A stretch of 64,000 nt of DNA from Nemertoderma westbladi. Taxonomy: Eukaryota; Xenacoelomorpha; Nemertodermatida; Nemertodermatidae. The translations under genes and the position numbers were made by a program. The notes beneath the pieces are model-generated. The model made no database searches. It had not been told where the DNA came from and saw only the letters and a list, made by a program, of their open reading frames with translations. The stretch covers positions 62,001 to 126,000 of the forward strand of contig JAUCBJ010008354.1 of assembly GCA_032718475.1 (NCBI GenBank). The letters run 5' to 3'. Of the stretch, positions 1 to 11,373 are shown piece after piece (within the stretch, counting starts at the first letter, position 1; the number at the start of each line of letters is the position of its first letter).

Positions 1-1645
1 TGAATATCAGAGTTCTATGGTTATTGGAGCCGTGGCTTCTACTTTACCGAAGGGTGGAGTAGGTACACGCTGGGATAAAAAAGTGTTATATATGATGGAA
101 CAACAACGACGAGACCCTACCATGGCTGATCTCATGTCATTCTTAGATGGAGAAGTGAAATTACAGCTCCTAAAACAGTCCAGAGAGAAGACACCGGAAA
201 ACAAGGTAAGTGAGAAACCCGTTTCTAGGAGAAAGGTAACACCAGTGTGTTATACCGACGACGGCGAAAGCCAGACTTCTCAAGGGGAGGATAGCGGGAA
301 AGACACTGAAAGATCTTATTATGTCAATAAAACGCCTAAAGAACAGGTAAGTAAATTCAAGTCTCGAACCAATGACAGGAGAGAACAGGTAAGAAAAACT
401 CCTCCTACGTCTCCTAAGAGCATTCAGGTGAGAAAGCCCGAAGAAAGAACGAGTGTGCACAATGTTATTCAAAATAAGGTAAGTAACATCAAACCGAAAT
501 GTGCCCTATGTGACGGGACCCACCGTTTGAATATGTGTGATGAATTCCTGAAGAAATCATTAACGGAGAGACGGGAAGTCATGTGGGATAAGCGGTTGTG
601 TTATAATTGCCTCAGACAAGGACACCAACGGCGAACCTGTTACTCCGACACAAGGTGTGCAAAGTGTGGTGCGAAACATCATATCTTGTTGCACACTGAA
701 TTTGAGCGAAACAGCCAGAGTCAGGTAAGTGATTCCGAACTACATGTCCAATTCAGTGATGTGAACGACACTGACCAAAGTTCTGAGATGGAAGGATTCT
801 ATACAGATGAATTCTCCGACGAAGATGAATCCTGTTACATGATAAATACCGCAGTGTATCGAGCACTTACGTATGAAAAAGACACAGACAGCGACCTCAC
901 CCTAACTACTTCTGAGCGACAACCATCTTGGAAAGCGCCACCTTCCAATGTAGGAATCCGAGAATTTCCTGTAGTACAGGTAAGGGTCCACGGCCCTAAA
1001 AGGAGTTATGTAGTGAACGCCCTCCTTGACTCCGGTAGTACAGGAACATTCATCGACAAAGAACTAGCCGAAGACATCTTTGCTGGACAACCCAAGTTCC
1101 GAACTAAGCTAAACATGTCAGGAATTATGCAGGTTTGGAAATCTACAGTAATAGCGGATTATTATGTAGGTGCGTTGTCCACCCCCCAGGATGAACTAGG
1201 AGAACATAGTATAAGGTCAGTAAAAATGGTGGCGATAAAGAACTTCGTTACCACCCAAGTGGAACCATATAACTGGGATGAGGACGATTTCACCCAGCAG
1301 CTGGAAATACCTAGATTCAACACCGATTACCCTGGAGTGCAAATACTCATCGGTCAAAACGCGCATGAAGCGCTCGAGACATTGGAGAAACGGCCTGCTC
1401 AACCGCAACCACTACAAGCTTATGCGGGAAGAACTAGAGTGGGTTGGTACTTTACGGGCCCTTCCCGTAGAACTCTCCTGGAAAGATTACCGAAAGACCA
1501 GGTATATCAAGTAAGAGAATGGGAAGTCGAGGGCAGTGAGTTAGACGATCCAACTGAGGGAACACCATACTCCTCAGATAATGACGATGTCCACCAACTT
1601 TTCGATGAGGAGAATAGGAAAACGAGACTTGGCAAAACCAAGTGA
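1..1645 (+). pseudogene. A1 gag C-terminus, zinc knuckles and aspartic protease (broken gag-pol, part 1)
   Basis: The open frame (first Met at 17) begins in the C-terminal part of the DUF1759-type gag core. CCHC-like knuckles follow (CALCDGTH...C, CYNCLRQGHQRRTC, CAKCGAKHH), then a retropepsin-like motif LLDSGSTGTFI (DUF1758/A17 type). Compared with the uninterrupted copy A2, 16 nt are missing between 1616 and 1617, which shifts the frame and ends this ORF at 1645. The next ORF overlaps by a few bases. In the family, the protease would cut the gag-pol polyprotein. This copy cannot make full gag-pol. The 5' part of gag is beyond the window edge. Confidence 0.9.
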
Positions 1646-3954
1646 ACTTATGTCAGCTCCTTCTTCTATCAGAACGAGACGACTATAACGACGAACTTAA
1701 TGACGTCATTGAACGTTATAATGCCAATACTCGGGATGAACATGCCGTACGATTCTTTACTCAAGAGCCTGTAGAGCCCAATTCCTACGATAAGGCCCTA
1801 TCGGTAGAGGAAGAAAGAGCCAAGCAGATCCAAGAGACAACTACACGTTTTATTAAAGATCAAGGTAGATATGAGATCGGTCTACCTTTCCGAAAGCGAG
1901 AACCAAAGTTCGTAAACAACAGACCCTTGGCGGAGAAAAGAATTGCTCATCTACATCGACGCCTTACGGCAAATTCTTCAGCTAAAGAAATGTATCAAAC
2001 GCAGTTGAAGAAATTTATTAGCAAGGGATATGCGGAGCTAGTACCGGAAGAAACACCTATAACTGAGAGAACGTATTATTTAACTCACCATTACGTTCCC
2101 AAACCCGGTAAACCCCATGAGGTACGAGTGGTGTTTGACGGCTCCGCCCTCTATATGGGCCAATCCCTTAATTCCGAATTGTTACCCGGACCCAACTTAC
2201 TCCAATCCTTGTTGGGAATACTCTTAAGATTAAGACAATATTCAATTGCTTTCGCCTCAGATATAGAAGGCATGTTCTTACAAGTCAAGGCGCTGGATAG
2301 GGATCGAGATAGCCTACGATTTCTGTGGTGGCCTGAAGGAGACCTCAACCAGAAACCGGTGGAGTACTGGATGACCATCCAGGCTTTTGGGATAATCTCA
2401 AGCCCTTCAAACGCCTGTTCAGTGGTGCGCACCACTGCGGATGACAACCGAGAAGCCTTTTCTAAAGAGGTGATTGACAACATCAAGCGGGATATATACA
2501 TGGACGATAATCTAAAGTCCCTTCCATCAGTCGAAGAAGCCATTGACGTCGCTAAAGGAACAGTAGAGTGCTTAAAAAGAGGTGGATTTCGATTAACTAA
2601 ATTCACCAGCAACTCCCGTGAGTTTCTGGAGTCGATCCCGGTAGAAGATCGAGGAGCGAAAGACCTAGATCTAATAAAAGATGATCTCCCAGAAACTAAG
2701 ACCCTTGGTTTGAAATGGGACACCGAAAGAGATATCCTGTTTTTTCAACTAAAACAGCGAGATAATCCAGTTCGGACTAAACGGATTTGTTTAAGTATCC
2801 TGAGCACTTATTTCGATCCATTGGGATTTATTAGCCCAGTTATATTGATTGCTCGGAGTTTAGAACAACAGATGTGGCTTGAAAACCACTCATGGGACGA
2901 TCCACTTAAGGGAGAATTATTAAAGAAGTGGATGAAATGGGAAGATTCTCTACCAGCCATCGAGAACTTTATAATTTCCCGTTCATATTTTGGTCATGTT
3001 CTCCCTACGTATTCCTATCAACTCCATGTGTTTGGAGACGCCAGCGATATGGGAATAGGTATAGTAGCCTACCTAAGGGTGGAAACTCCGGACAGAATCA
3101 AAGTCGCCTTGGTTACCTCTAAGGCATTGATAAACAACAAGTTGAAAGTTCCTCGAGCGGAGTTAAAGGCGGCTCTATACGCTACAGCCATCGGCCGGAA
3201 TGTAACAGAACAGATCGACTATCCACTGGAGAAAACTGTCTATTGGACCGACGCTTTACTCGTGTTGGAGTATATAACCAATGAAGTCTGTCAGTTCAGC
3301 GTCTTCGTTACCAACAGAGTAGCCATTATACTCAGTCATACAACGATGGATCAATGGAGACATTGCCCCGTAACCATTAATCCAGCAGACATCGCCTCCA
3401 GGGGAGCAACTCCACAAGAACTGGTAGATACTCCAGACTGGTTAGGTGGACCCGACTTCCTCTACAAAGAAGAAGAAGAATGGCCTCCTCATCTTACTAC
3501 CACAGAGATTAGACAGGCCAAGGGAGCGGAGAAAGTCAAACCTAAAACTCGGGCGAGTAAATCGAAGTTATTCAAACCCATGGTAGATCTGTCTGTACTA
3601 CATACTTCCGGAGACGACGCTTTGGATCAGAAACCCACAGCCACAAACAAACTTGTTGTGGAAATCCGTGAGAAGGATTGGAAATCTGGAATACCAGACG
3701 TTTCGCAAGGACTCTCACCTCTTCTGCAGAGAGCGATACATCACTACAGTTCCTGGAATCGGCTCTGTAAGGCCGTTACATATTTAAAGAGATGTTTTCA
3801 CCATCACTACTCCGGGATGAAGACCAAAAGTGATACCGCTCCAATAACATCGGTGAAGGTCCATGTTGTTAAAGATCTTCCCAAATATAAGATATCCGAC
3901 AGGTTTCTGAAGGAGAAGATCAGTTATCAGGAGCATGAAGAAACCAACAAGTAG
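1642..3954 (+). pseudogene. A1 reverse transcriptase-RNase H (broken gag-pol, part 2)
   Basis: The frame carries a BEL/Pao reverse transcriptase: the conserved block around VRVVFDGSA, the DIEGMF motif and the catalytic YMDD box. RNase H follows (HVFGDASDMG; later a WTDA motif and NPADIASRGA). The first codons of this ORF are only an accidental start after the 16-nt deletion near 1616. The ORF ends at a TAG at 3952-3954 where copy A2 reads CAG (Gln), a single C-to-T nonsense change. Everything else is close to A2 at protein level, so inactivation looks recent. RT and RNase H would copy the element RNA into DNA. Confidence 0.92.
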
Positions 3955-5382
3955 ATGCTGAGACTCCTGCAATGCTATGAGGATTCCGATAAGTATTTCC
4001 TGTTGTTGAGAAATCCGCAGATGCGCTTAAGGGATCGTTTCTCTAGCACAATGATAGATGGGTTGATACGTATTGGAGGAATATTAACGAATGCTCCATT
4101 ATCCTTTGACACTAAGTTTCCCATACTTATTAGAAATCTTGAAATACAAGTCAAGATGATTGTAGACGTTCACAGCAAACTTTATCATGCTGGTAGAGAA
4201 CGAGTTCTTAGCGAAATTCGAACTCGCTATTATTTTTATAAACCCCGTAGAGCTCTGAACCAAGTTCTTAGGAACTGCATACCCTGTAGGAAAGCATTCA
4301 GTAGGCCTTTAACACAGCGAGAGGCAGAATTACCTAGGGAAAGAGTAAGCTTCTATGAACCACCCTTTACTAATACCAGTGTGGATTTATTTGGCCCTAT
4401 TGAAGTATATCGTGCTAGGACTATAGTCAAGAGATGGTATGTCATCTTTGTTTGTATGACTTGTAGAGCTATCCATCTCGATATGGTGAACGATTTATCT
4501 ACCAACAGCTTTCTATTAAGCTTACGACGACAGATCGCTCGCTTTGGCACTAGTAACACGATGAGATCTGATAAGGGAACAAACTTCATTGGTGCCAACA
4601 ATGAAATCAAAGCTTACGTCAAAGATTGGAACCAAAGACAGGTGGACGATCAGCTACGAGTAACAGCGTCTAGCTGGACCTTCAACGCCGCCGACGCCCC
4701 TTGGTGGGGAGGAAGTTGGGAGAGATTAATAAGAAGTGTGAAGACAGCATTTCACTTTATAGTGCCTTGCCGCGCGTATCTCACCGACGAACTTTTGCGG
4801 ACGTTAATGGAGGAAATCGCCGCCTATCTCAAAGAGAGACCGCTTATGCCAGTCTCATCGAATCCCGATTCCCTAGAAGCGCTAACACCCGCGCACTTCC
4901 TACTGAAGAAACCTGTAGCCATGCTCCCACAATCGGAAATCACAGACGGAGACGAATACTGCCGGCAAACTTGGCAACTCATGCAGTTGTTATCCCGTCG
5001 TTTCGCTGACCATTTCGAAAAACATTATCTGCCCACGCTACAACTTCGAACTAAGTGGTTTGCGCAGCAAGAAAACGTCAGCGCTGGAGACATGGTTCTT
5101 ATTGTGGATGTGGATCTTCCACATAAGCGGTGGCAGACAGGTCGTATCATCGAGACTCACATCTCGGATGACGGTTTGGTGCGATCGGTAGAACTCGTCG
5201 TCATGCGATGTAACTTCAAGAAACCGGGAATTGTCTTCGAGACACAGCAGCTCAATCGCCCAGTTGGTCGTTTATGTTTACTGGAAAGAGACAGAGAACT
5301 CTCCGGAAACTATGGGAGGCAAGATACTCTTCCCACGACAACCTCCCTAATCCAACAAACATCTAGGGACTCCCCAACTTAA
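3955..5382 (+). pseudogene. A1 integrase and DUF5641 C-terminal domain (broken gag-pol, part 3)
   Basis: This is the in-frame continuation of pol after the nonsense codon at 3952-3954. It has the H2C2 integrase zinc-binding region (LYHAGRERVLSEI with CIPCRKA), then the rve core with Asp in VDLFGPI, Asp in RSDKGTNF and Glu in GGSWERLI, and then a DUF5641-type C-terminal domain ending near LNRPVGRLCLLE. Integrase would insert the cDNA. The sequence is nearly identical to the corresponding segment of A2. The start at 3955 is simply the codon after the stop, not a real initiation site. Confidence 0.92.
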
Positions 5383-7021
5383 CAACGGCTGGAGTGGGTG
5401 TATGACTATATTTTATATTTGTTTTTATTCTTTATATTTATGTATATATTATTATGTAATTTTATTATAATCGTTTTCTTTAATTTTATTTAGTAGAATG
5501 TTATTTTAGCGATTATTTAGTAGATTAGTGCAATATATATTAGTGTTTATTACTTAATTACTTATATATTATATATTTAGTGCGACGGCGAGAAATAATT
5601 CTTGTTCTCCTTCGTTACTGTCCGTATTACATTACAAATACGTAACTACAGTAAGATGAAATGTCCGTACTTATTAAAGTACAATAAAGCTCCTACTATA
5701 TTTAAGTATTATTGGTAAGCAGAGTATTAGGAATGCAAAATTCAGATCCTCGTGTCTCGGCTAAACCAAGCTCTGGGTAGACCTTGGAAACGACTTGCCT
5801 CTTCTCACTGACATTGCTTCGTGCGATATTGCTCTCATACCGTATATTAAATAATACATATAGTAGCGTGATGTCCCTTTAACAGTAGCGTACAACGCAA
5901 ATAAATCTGTTAAACCCTTTGACCATCTGTAATTCTAGTCAATTAAGATATCGCGGCACCCACCGATATACTTGAAAGACAAAATTCTAGAATCAGTGGT
6001 TAACGTCCCCAGACAAGTTCTGGAATAAACTGGTGCCCATCCTAAATATTAATTATTAATATTTACAAAATCTGTCGAATTTGGATCCTTTAAAATTCTA
6101 GTCGATTAAGATATCGTAGCACTTACCGATACTCTTAAAAAGACAAAATTCCTAGAATCAAGGATCCCAGTCCCCAGACATGTTCTGGAATAAAATTGTG
6201 TCTATTTAACATTAAATAATAAAATTTACGGGAATAAATTTAAATTCATATATTTTAATGAATTTAATAAATTGTCATTTTATACAATTTATAACATTCC
6301 CAAAATTCCATTAATTAATAGATCATGGGAGCGGAGATTCACCCTATTAAGTGTATTTGTGTACGAGAATCTCCAACATATAGTCAATAGCCGATAAAAT
6401 TCATAAAATCATAATATATAGAGAGGATATTGACAATTAAAGAATTACTATTAAATAGCATCCCAGATCTGTATGCATGAGAATTACCCTAATTCTACCG
6501 CTAGTTTTCCATAATGTCACCATAGTAACAACCACGCTAGAATTAGAAGTGAGATAAAAGAACAATAGAAAGCTTGCCCCATTGAATAGCATAGGGAATA
6601 AATAGCGCACTGCTAGTATCCAAGGATACATAATAAATAAAGTGACATTCTGGAAGGTACTGACTAACAGACAAATGGCCCGAATGTGTACAGTTTGTGG
6701 TAGTTGTGTTGAATTTGTGCGTTCATAGGTGAATGTTACTGCTAAAGTGTGTTTACAGTAGCTAGTCGCAATTGTGAAAGTAGCCCTAACTCTCCAGAAA
6801 GAACCTGAAGTACATCTAAGCCTTTGGGACGGACAGTGGAGTGACTTGTGCCGGTTATCGTTGTCGTTGTGTAGCTACATCGTTGGCGAAAGCACAGCGA
6901 CGACGGTACATCGGCGCTGAGGATCTTACACTGTCCGGGGGCAAAAGAGGGGTAGGCAGCGACGCCCGCTAGCCTAATATATATAAACTCATTATAATAT
7001 TAATAAACTCATATAGCAGAT
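5383..7021 (+). other. A1 conserved non-coding spacer between pol and accessory ORFs
   Basis: No credible gene lies here. The stretch is AT-rich at first, then carries an imperfect direct repeat (about 5930-6055 and 6095-6200, both with an AAGATATCG core and a CCCCAGACA-GTTCTGGAATAAA block). It ends in a GC-richer leader just before the ATG at 7022. The whole spacer is recognisably conserved in A2 (24591-26241, reverse) and its distal part in A3 (48346-49103). A spacer this long after pol suggests that the downstream ORFs are made from a spliced or separately initiated RNA. That is inference. Confidence 0.75.
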
Positions 7022-7582
7022 ATGACTGAGTTGATAGAAGATGATCTTGGTATCAGGGAGCGATATACTCTACCTTTACAAGCGTTTGTCGATAGCTTGA
7101 TACGCGGCGACGCTGGTCCAACTACTACGGAAGATGATGGTCGTTATATCGAACCGCCAATGTCCCAAGAGCAACTTACGCGTGAATTGGACTATCGAAA
7201 GTTCACCGCTCGCTATACGCATCGTAATGGTACGTATATGGACTTCTTAACTACTGGCCATCCTATCGATTTACATGATACGGACGATGTAGATACCGAA
7301 AGGGAAATGGTTTTATTTAAATATCATACCCAGCGGAGTCGGAACGATAAACCGAGAATAGAACACGAGAACTCTATTCGAAACAGACTCGAAAGGGAAG
7401 ACGTTGAAGAGCCGGATAAACGCAGCGACTTCAACGATTATCTGGAATTCTTGAGAGAGACATACCTCAATATTGCCAGTCAACAAAATCTCGAAACTCG
7501 ATATCCTCAAGGTATACATCATGACCCTATGATCGAACTCAAACGACTCTATTTCACTATGATATATCTTACCGCCGATTGA
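7022..7582 (+). CDS. A1 accessory ORF, 186 residues, unknown function
   Basis: I do not recognise this family. It is a hydrophilic, acidic protein with no signal peptide or membrane segment. It is conserved in A2 (24030-24590) with few changes and, broken, in A3. The start ATG follows a conserved CATATAGCAGAT in A1 and A2. It ends at TGA (7580-7582), and the next large ORF begins 33 nt after that stop in the same frame. The 11 codons between the two are open and differ between A1 and A2 only at two third positions (CCG/CCA, GTC/GTT), both synonymous. The two ORFs may therefore be one protein made by stop-codon readthrough. Confidence 0.7.
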   Translation: MTELIEDDLGIRERYTLPLQAFVDSLIRGDAGPTTTEDDGRYIEPPMSQEQLTRELDYRKFTARYTHRNGTYMDFLTTGHPIDLHDTDDVDTEREMVLFKYHTQRSRNDKPRIEHENSIRNRLEREDVEEPDKRSDFNDYLEFLRETYLNIASQQNLETRYPQGIHHDPMIELKRLYFTMIYLTAD

Positions 7583-7615
7583 CCGCTACCTGTCGTCCCA
7601 GATAGCTTCGAACAG

Positions 7616-10600
7616 ATGGAGGAATATTGTAAAACTGGAGAACGATCACCCGCGTTTCCCCTGCAGGACGTACGTCTTTGGTATTACTGCGACGAATGCC
7701 CTAGACCCAATCAGCAAACGGAAAGACATAAACATCCGCGGAGACGTTGCGCTAAACACAGTTTTACACGATATACTTATGGGAGTTTCGAGCGAAACCT
7801 GTTCGACGTATCCCCTACGGTCGCTCGACTCAAACGATCCTTGAACAAACCAATGATCAGAGTTCCGGAATACTCGGTCAGACCTCCTCATTCCTCAGTT
7901 AGACCTCAGACTCTTGATCCTAATAGTATCACGGATCCTCCCGAACTGTATTCGCTGTTCAAAGATCTAGTGTTACCCGAACAGTTGATCGGTGGCACTC
8001 CGGTAGTAGGCTCACTAGATATTCGCCAACCCTACCTAACTGGATTGGGACGCGGTCATCTAATATCGCCGTTTAACCCACACAACCGTCCCGGCTTCAC
8101 CTCGATACAACCCGTTACGGAAGTCGAAGAGAGCGTCGTACGAAACGCGTTAGACGCTATTCGGCAGAAAATCGGAAAGGGAACTTACGATTGTTTGGAG
8201 AAACGTAAATTGCAACAACAAGTCCAAGCGGTGAAGGAATTAGCTTTACCCCAGTTCGATAGAGAAATACAAGATCTTGAGGAGGACATCGAACGTGGAC
8301 GAACCTACTCTTTACAAGAGTTCCTAGATGAGTGTCTACAACAACAAGCGGAGGAAAATCAGCTCGAGGAGAGGCATATAGAACTAGATGAGAGAGAAGA
8401 AGCAGCTTTAGCTCAACCCGAAGCTCAAATCCTTATGACGGATCTCTACTCTAAAACCATCCTTCATCCCTCGATGTTTCCCCATTTCGGAGACAAACTC
8501 TTTGCGACGGTACAACCCCAACCGGTTGATATCAACCTAAGATCTAGAGATCTTATCGCTGACGCTCCCATGTTGCAACGTCCGCCCATCGAAGCCGCTC
8601 GTGTCGATGGTATACTCGTTGAACCTCCGGACAATAGAGCGGATCTTGTCCGCCGCATGGTACACGATGTTAACATACACGCTAGACCTTTACCGGACTC
8701 GTTTTATGGGATCAAAGATCACCCTTATTACGTCAACCTAACACAATATTACATGGTAAAACCGGAAGATCCTACACATAGTCTGAGGTTTCTGCCACTC
8801 ATAAATCCTCTCGATCTTGTCGAACTCGAACAACTGCATAAACATCTGGATCAGTTAGTTAAAATAAACTCATTTCGAAAACCATACAATGTTTCCAGAA
8901 TAGAGAAAGAAACAATACCTCCGTATAATCTTGATGGATTCATCAAAACTCGTTTAGTACACTGGAATCTTGACGTGTTATTCGAGGAGGAAAGAATACA
9001 ACGATATGGAGATGTGGAAACATATACTACGCAATATTTAAAGTATAGAGACCTACCTAATGCTAGCGAATGCGCTACCTTGTGGCATCCAGTGGGAATG
9101 ACCCTCGAAAACGCCACTAAAGAGTGGAACGAGACTCTTAACGTTATCGAGATGTATGGAGTTGTCACTTATGACAACGAAGGTAGCGTTCCGGTTGGAG
9201 AACTGGGAACTACGCGGATGATACACATACGAGGACTCGCTGGTTCTACCCACGTATTTACTCGAGCGTGTTCTGATGTAATTGATTATTCTTTTGAAAC
9301 TCTTACTGAGACACAAAAGAGACTCCGACATGGACAATTCGAGCTCGCGCAGCGTTACGTCGCCGACACCGAGCGCAAACCGGCCATGGGTATCGATGGA
9401 TCGATGTTACCCCAGCCCGTGCTCGAGATGTTGTTTAACAAAAGAATCCTTAAAATCGGCTCAGCTGTTTATGGAGATCTACAAAACGACTTTCGGAATA
9501 TGGAGAACATTCCATACCCTTTCGTGGATACTCAGCTGATTGCTCCCTGGGCAGAAGGCCGAGGTTTCTTCCGCACTATGTATGCCAATACACCCAGCGG
9601 CATTACTAAAGTACAACGAACCTCCATCGGACATCTTGCCTTTCAAGAATACGGATGGAATTTCAAGGTTGGAAATCCTATAAATTACCAACAAGTATAT
9701 GGAGATCATTATTCTCGTTTATACTTTGATGGACCATTGACCGCACCTGGCGCCGTGTATAGCTTTATGAGTGTTCCACTTCGTCCCTCCTTAGCTATAT
9801 ACACGATCTTTGAAAACGCAGCACTTGCCGGTTGGCTAGCCGATGTGTGCAGTCGTACCATACGCGCCCATCCCTTAATACTTGGAACCAAACTCGCCAA
9901 GTTAGATGAACACAATAAATTCATCCGCTTCGAATGTTTCAGGCGCTTTCTGACTCCGTTCCGTAACGTTGATAGTCAGTTCAAGGACCGCGCTCTGACC
10001 AAACTCAGCCTAAGAGACTCAGCTGCGGAGAAGCTAAACAGCGCGGGATTTGCCCTCTTTCAGGACGTTTGTATACAGAACTTACATTCATCTGTTATAC
10101 AAAGACCCCGAATACCCACGGGTTATTCTGTTGTGGAAGTTCAGACAGTGGGTCCGCTTGCGGAGACAGCCGCACCTACCTCAGCTATGCAATTGGAAGA
10201 CGAACCAATCTGCTTAGAGTCTGAAGCGATCCAGCCTACAGCGCCCCGGAGCAGCGATAACGATTACGTCTTGGAGTGGTATCAAGGTCCACAATGTCTC
10301 ACCGCATACGATTATCGACACGCCAACTACGTTTCTCGAAAACGTTGTCGATTATGCGCATCGAGAGACCATTTCACTCCTATGGACTCAGACGTACCCT
10401 GCTCCTATTTCCACGAACAACTGATGATGGAGATCTATTGTGCGTATTGCAGACTTAATAACTCGCATATTTTTGCAGTCTGCCCCCAATTTATGACCCA
10501 ATGCCACCACTGTCAACTTAAAGGACATGCCAATTATAATTGCCCCTTTAACCGCGATTTAGAAAGCGTAGATGAGATGATTACCCTGCGCTACATCCGA

Positions 10601-11275
10601 GCTTGGGAAGCGAACGCGGATTTACATTGTGAGTCCCGCCATCGCTACTACCCTGGACGCTCTTACGAGGGAGTTTACGCGTTCCATCCTTATTTATTCG
10701 CGTCTGTGGAACAAAAAACACGCACACCGAGTTACGAACTAATGAAGCGTGTTGGTGAGTGTATTTCCACCAAATTTGTTCGAAAATATCTTAGGAACGT
10801 CAATCCTAACGATATTACTTCATATCATTTGATCAATTTCATCCGTCAAGACCCTGAGTATGGCGATTTATTTATCAACTCGCACCCTGAGTTACAGGAA
10901 GTATCTCGACGGCCCTACGAATATCGAGCCCGAGAACACGAGCTGGAAAGAACCATTAAACCAAGGAAGTTTCTCACCACTCACGGTCCGCCTACCGCCA
11001 TTGTCCAGACGACCCGTCAAGGACCCGTAGGAGCTGCTGTCCTAAGACGCGCCCTAAAGGCCGTTAGACCTCGCTCCACTGAAGTTGATATCGATCAACC
11101 AGGTACCTCGACCGGCGGATACACCGATCGTAATCCTAAACCTTCTGATGCAATTGTATTGCACCCTTCACCCAGGAGTTACAGCCCTCCTAGTAAAGTG
11201 GCTCGCCCCAAAGAGAAAAGGACTCTTGCTAGCCTCAAAAAACTGCGTAAACGCCGTCCGCGTAAGAAAGACTAA
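7616..11275 (+). CDS. A1 accessory protein: predicted DEDD 3'-5' exonuclease with triple zinc knuckle
   Basis: This 1219-residue protein lies downstream of integrase, where an env gene might be expected, but it has no membrane segment. An N-terminal Cys/His-rich patch (about residues 20-50) and a Gln/Glu-rich helical region (about 190-270) come first. Residues about 505-750 read as a DEDD-type exonuclease (RNase D/EXD1/DnaQ-like fold): D520-x-E522 in TYDNEG, K613-IGSAVYG-D621, D638 in VDTQ, and Y729-x3-E733, where Glu replaces the usual last Asp. Residues 911-976 hold three CCHC-like knuckles (CRLC..., CAYC...H...C, CHHC-x3-GH-x4-C). A Lys/Arg-rich tail ends the protein. The exonuclease core has only about five residue differences from A2. 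The family call is from motifs and spacing, not from a search. Confidence 0.68.
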   Translation: MEEYCKTGERSPAFPLQDVRLWYYCDECPRPNQQTERHKHPRRRCAKHSFTRYTYGSFERNLFDVSPTVARLKRSLNKPMIRVPEYSVRPPHSSVRPQTLDPNSITDPPELYSLFKDLVLPEQLIGGTPVVGSLDIRQPYLTGLGRGHLISPFNPHNRPGFTSIQPVTEVEESVVRNALDAIRQKIGKGTYDCLEKRKLQQQVQAVKELALPQFDREIQDLEEDIERGRTYSLQEFLDECLQQQAEENQLEERHIELDEREEAALAQPEAQILMTDLYSKTILHPSMFPHFGDKLFATVQPQPVDINLRSRDLIADAPMLQRPPIEAARVDGILVEPPDNRADLVRRMVHDVNIHARPLPDSFYGIKDHPYYVNLTQYYMVKPEDPTHSLRFLPLINPLDLVELEQLHKHLDQLVKINSFRKPYNVSRIEKETIPPYNLDGFIKTRLVHWNLDVLFEEERIQRYGDVETYTTQYLKYRDLPNASECATLWHPVGMTLENATKEWNETLNVIEMYGVVTYDNEGSVPVGELGTTRMIHIRGLAGSTHVFTRACSDVIDYSFETLTETQKRLRHGQFELAQRYVADTERKPAMGIDGSMLPQPVLEMLFNKRILKIGSAVYGDLQNDFRNMENIPYPFVDTQLIAPWAEGRGFFRTMYANTPSGITKVQRTSIGHLAFQEYGWNFKVGNPINYQQVYGDHYSRLYFDGPLTAPGAVYSFMSVPLRPSLAIYTIFENAALAGWLADVCSRTIRAHPLILGTKLAKLDEHNKFIRFECFRRFLTPFRNVDSQFKDRALTKLSLRDSAAEKLNSAGFALFQDVCIQNLHSSVIQRPRIPTGYSVVEVQTVGPLAETAAPTSAMQLEDEPICLESEAIQPTAPRSSDNDYVLEWYQGPQCLTAYDYRHANYVSRKRCRLCASRDHFTPMDSDVPCSYFHEQLMMEIYCAYCRLNNSHIFAVCPQFMTQCHHCQLKGHANYNCPFNRDLESVDEMITLRYIRAWEANADLHCESRHRYYPGRSYEGVYAFHPYLFASVEQKTRTPSYELMKRVGECISTKFVRKYLRNVNPNDITSYHLINFIRQDPEYGDLFINSHPELQEVSRRPYEYRAREHELERTIKPRKFLTTHGPPTAIVQTTRQGPVGAAVLRRALKAVRPRSTEVDIDQPGTSTGGYTDRNPKPSDAIVLHPSPRSYSPPSKVARPKEKRTLASLKKLRKRRPRKKD

Positions 11276-11373
11276 CTGTTTAGAGTATTTTTATATTTTA
11301 GAAACTGTGATTTGTTATATTTTATAGACTTAAATCCCATTTTCTGGGAGCGGTGTAAAGGCTTTTGCGGAAT

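Noticed and set aside
7616-11275. Envelope-like gene downstream of pol
   Set aside because: No signal peptide, no membrane segment, no furin-like site; zinc knuckles and exonuclease motifs instead.
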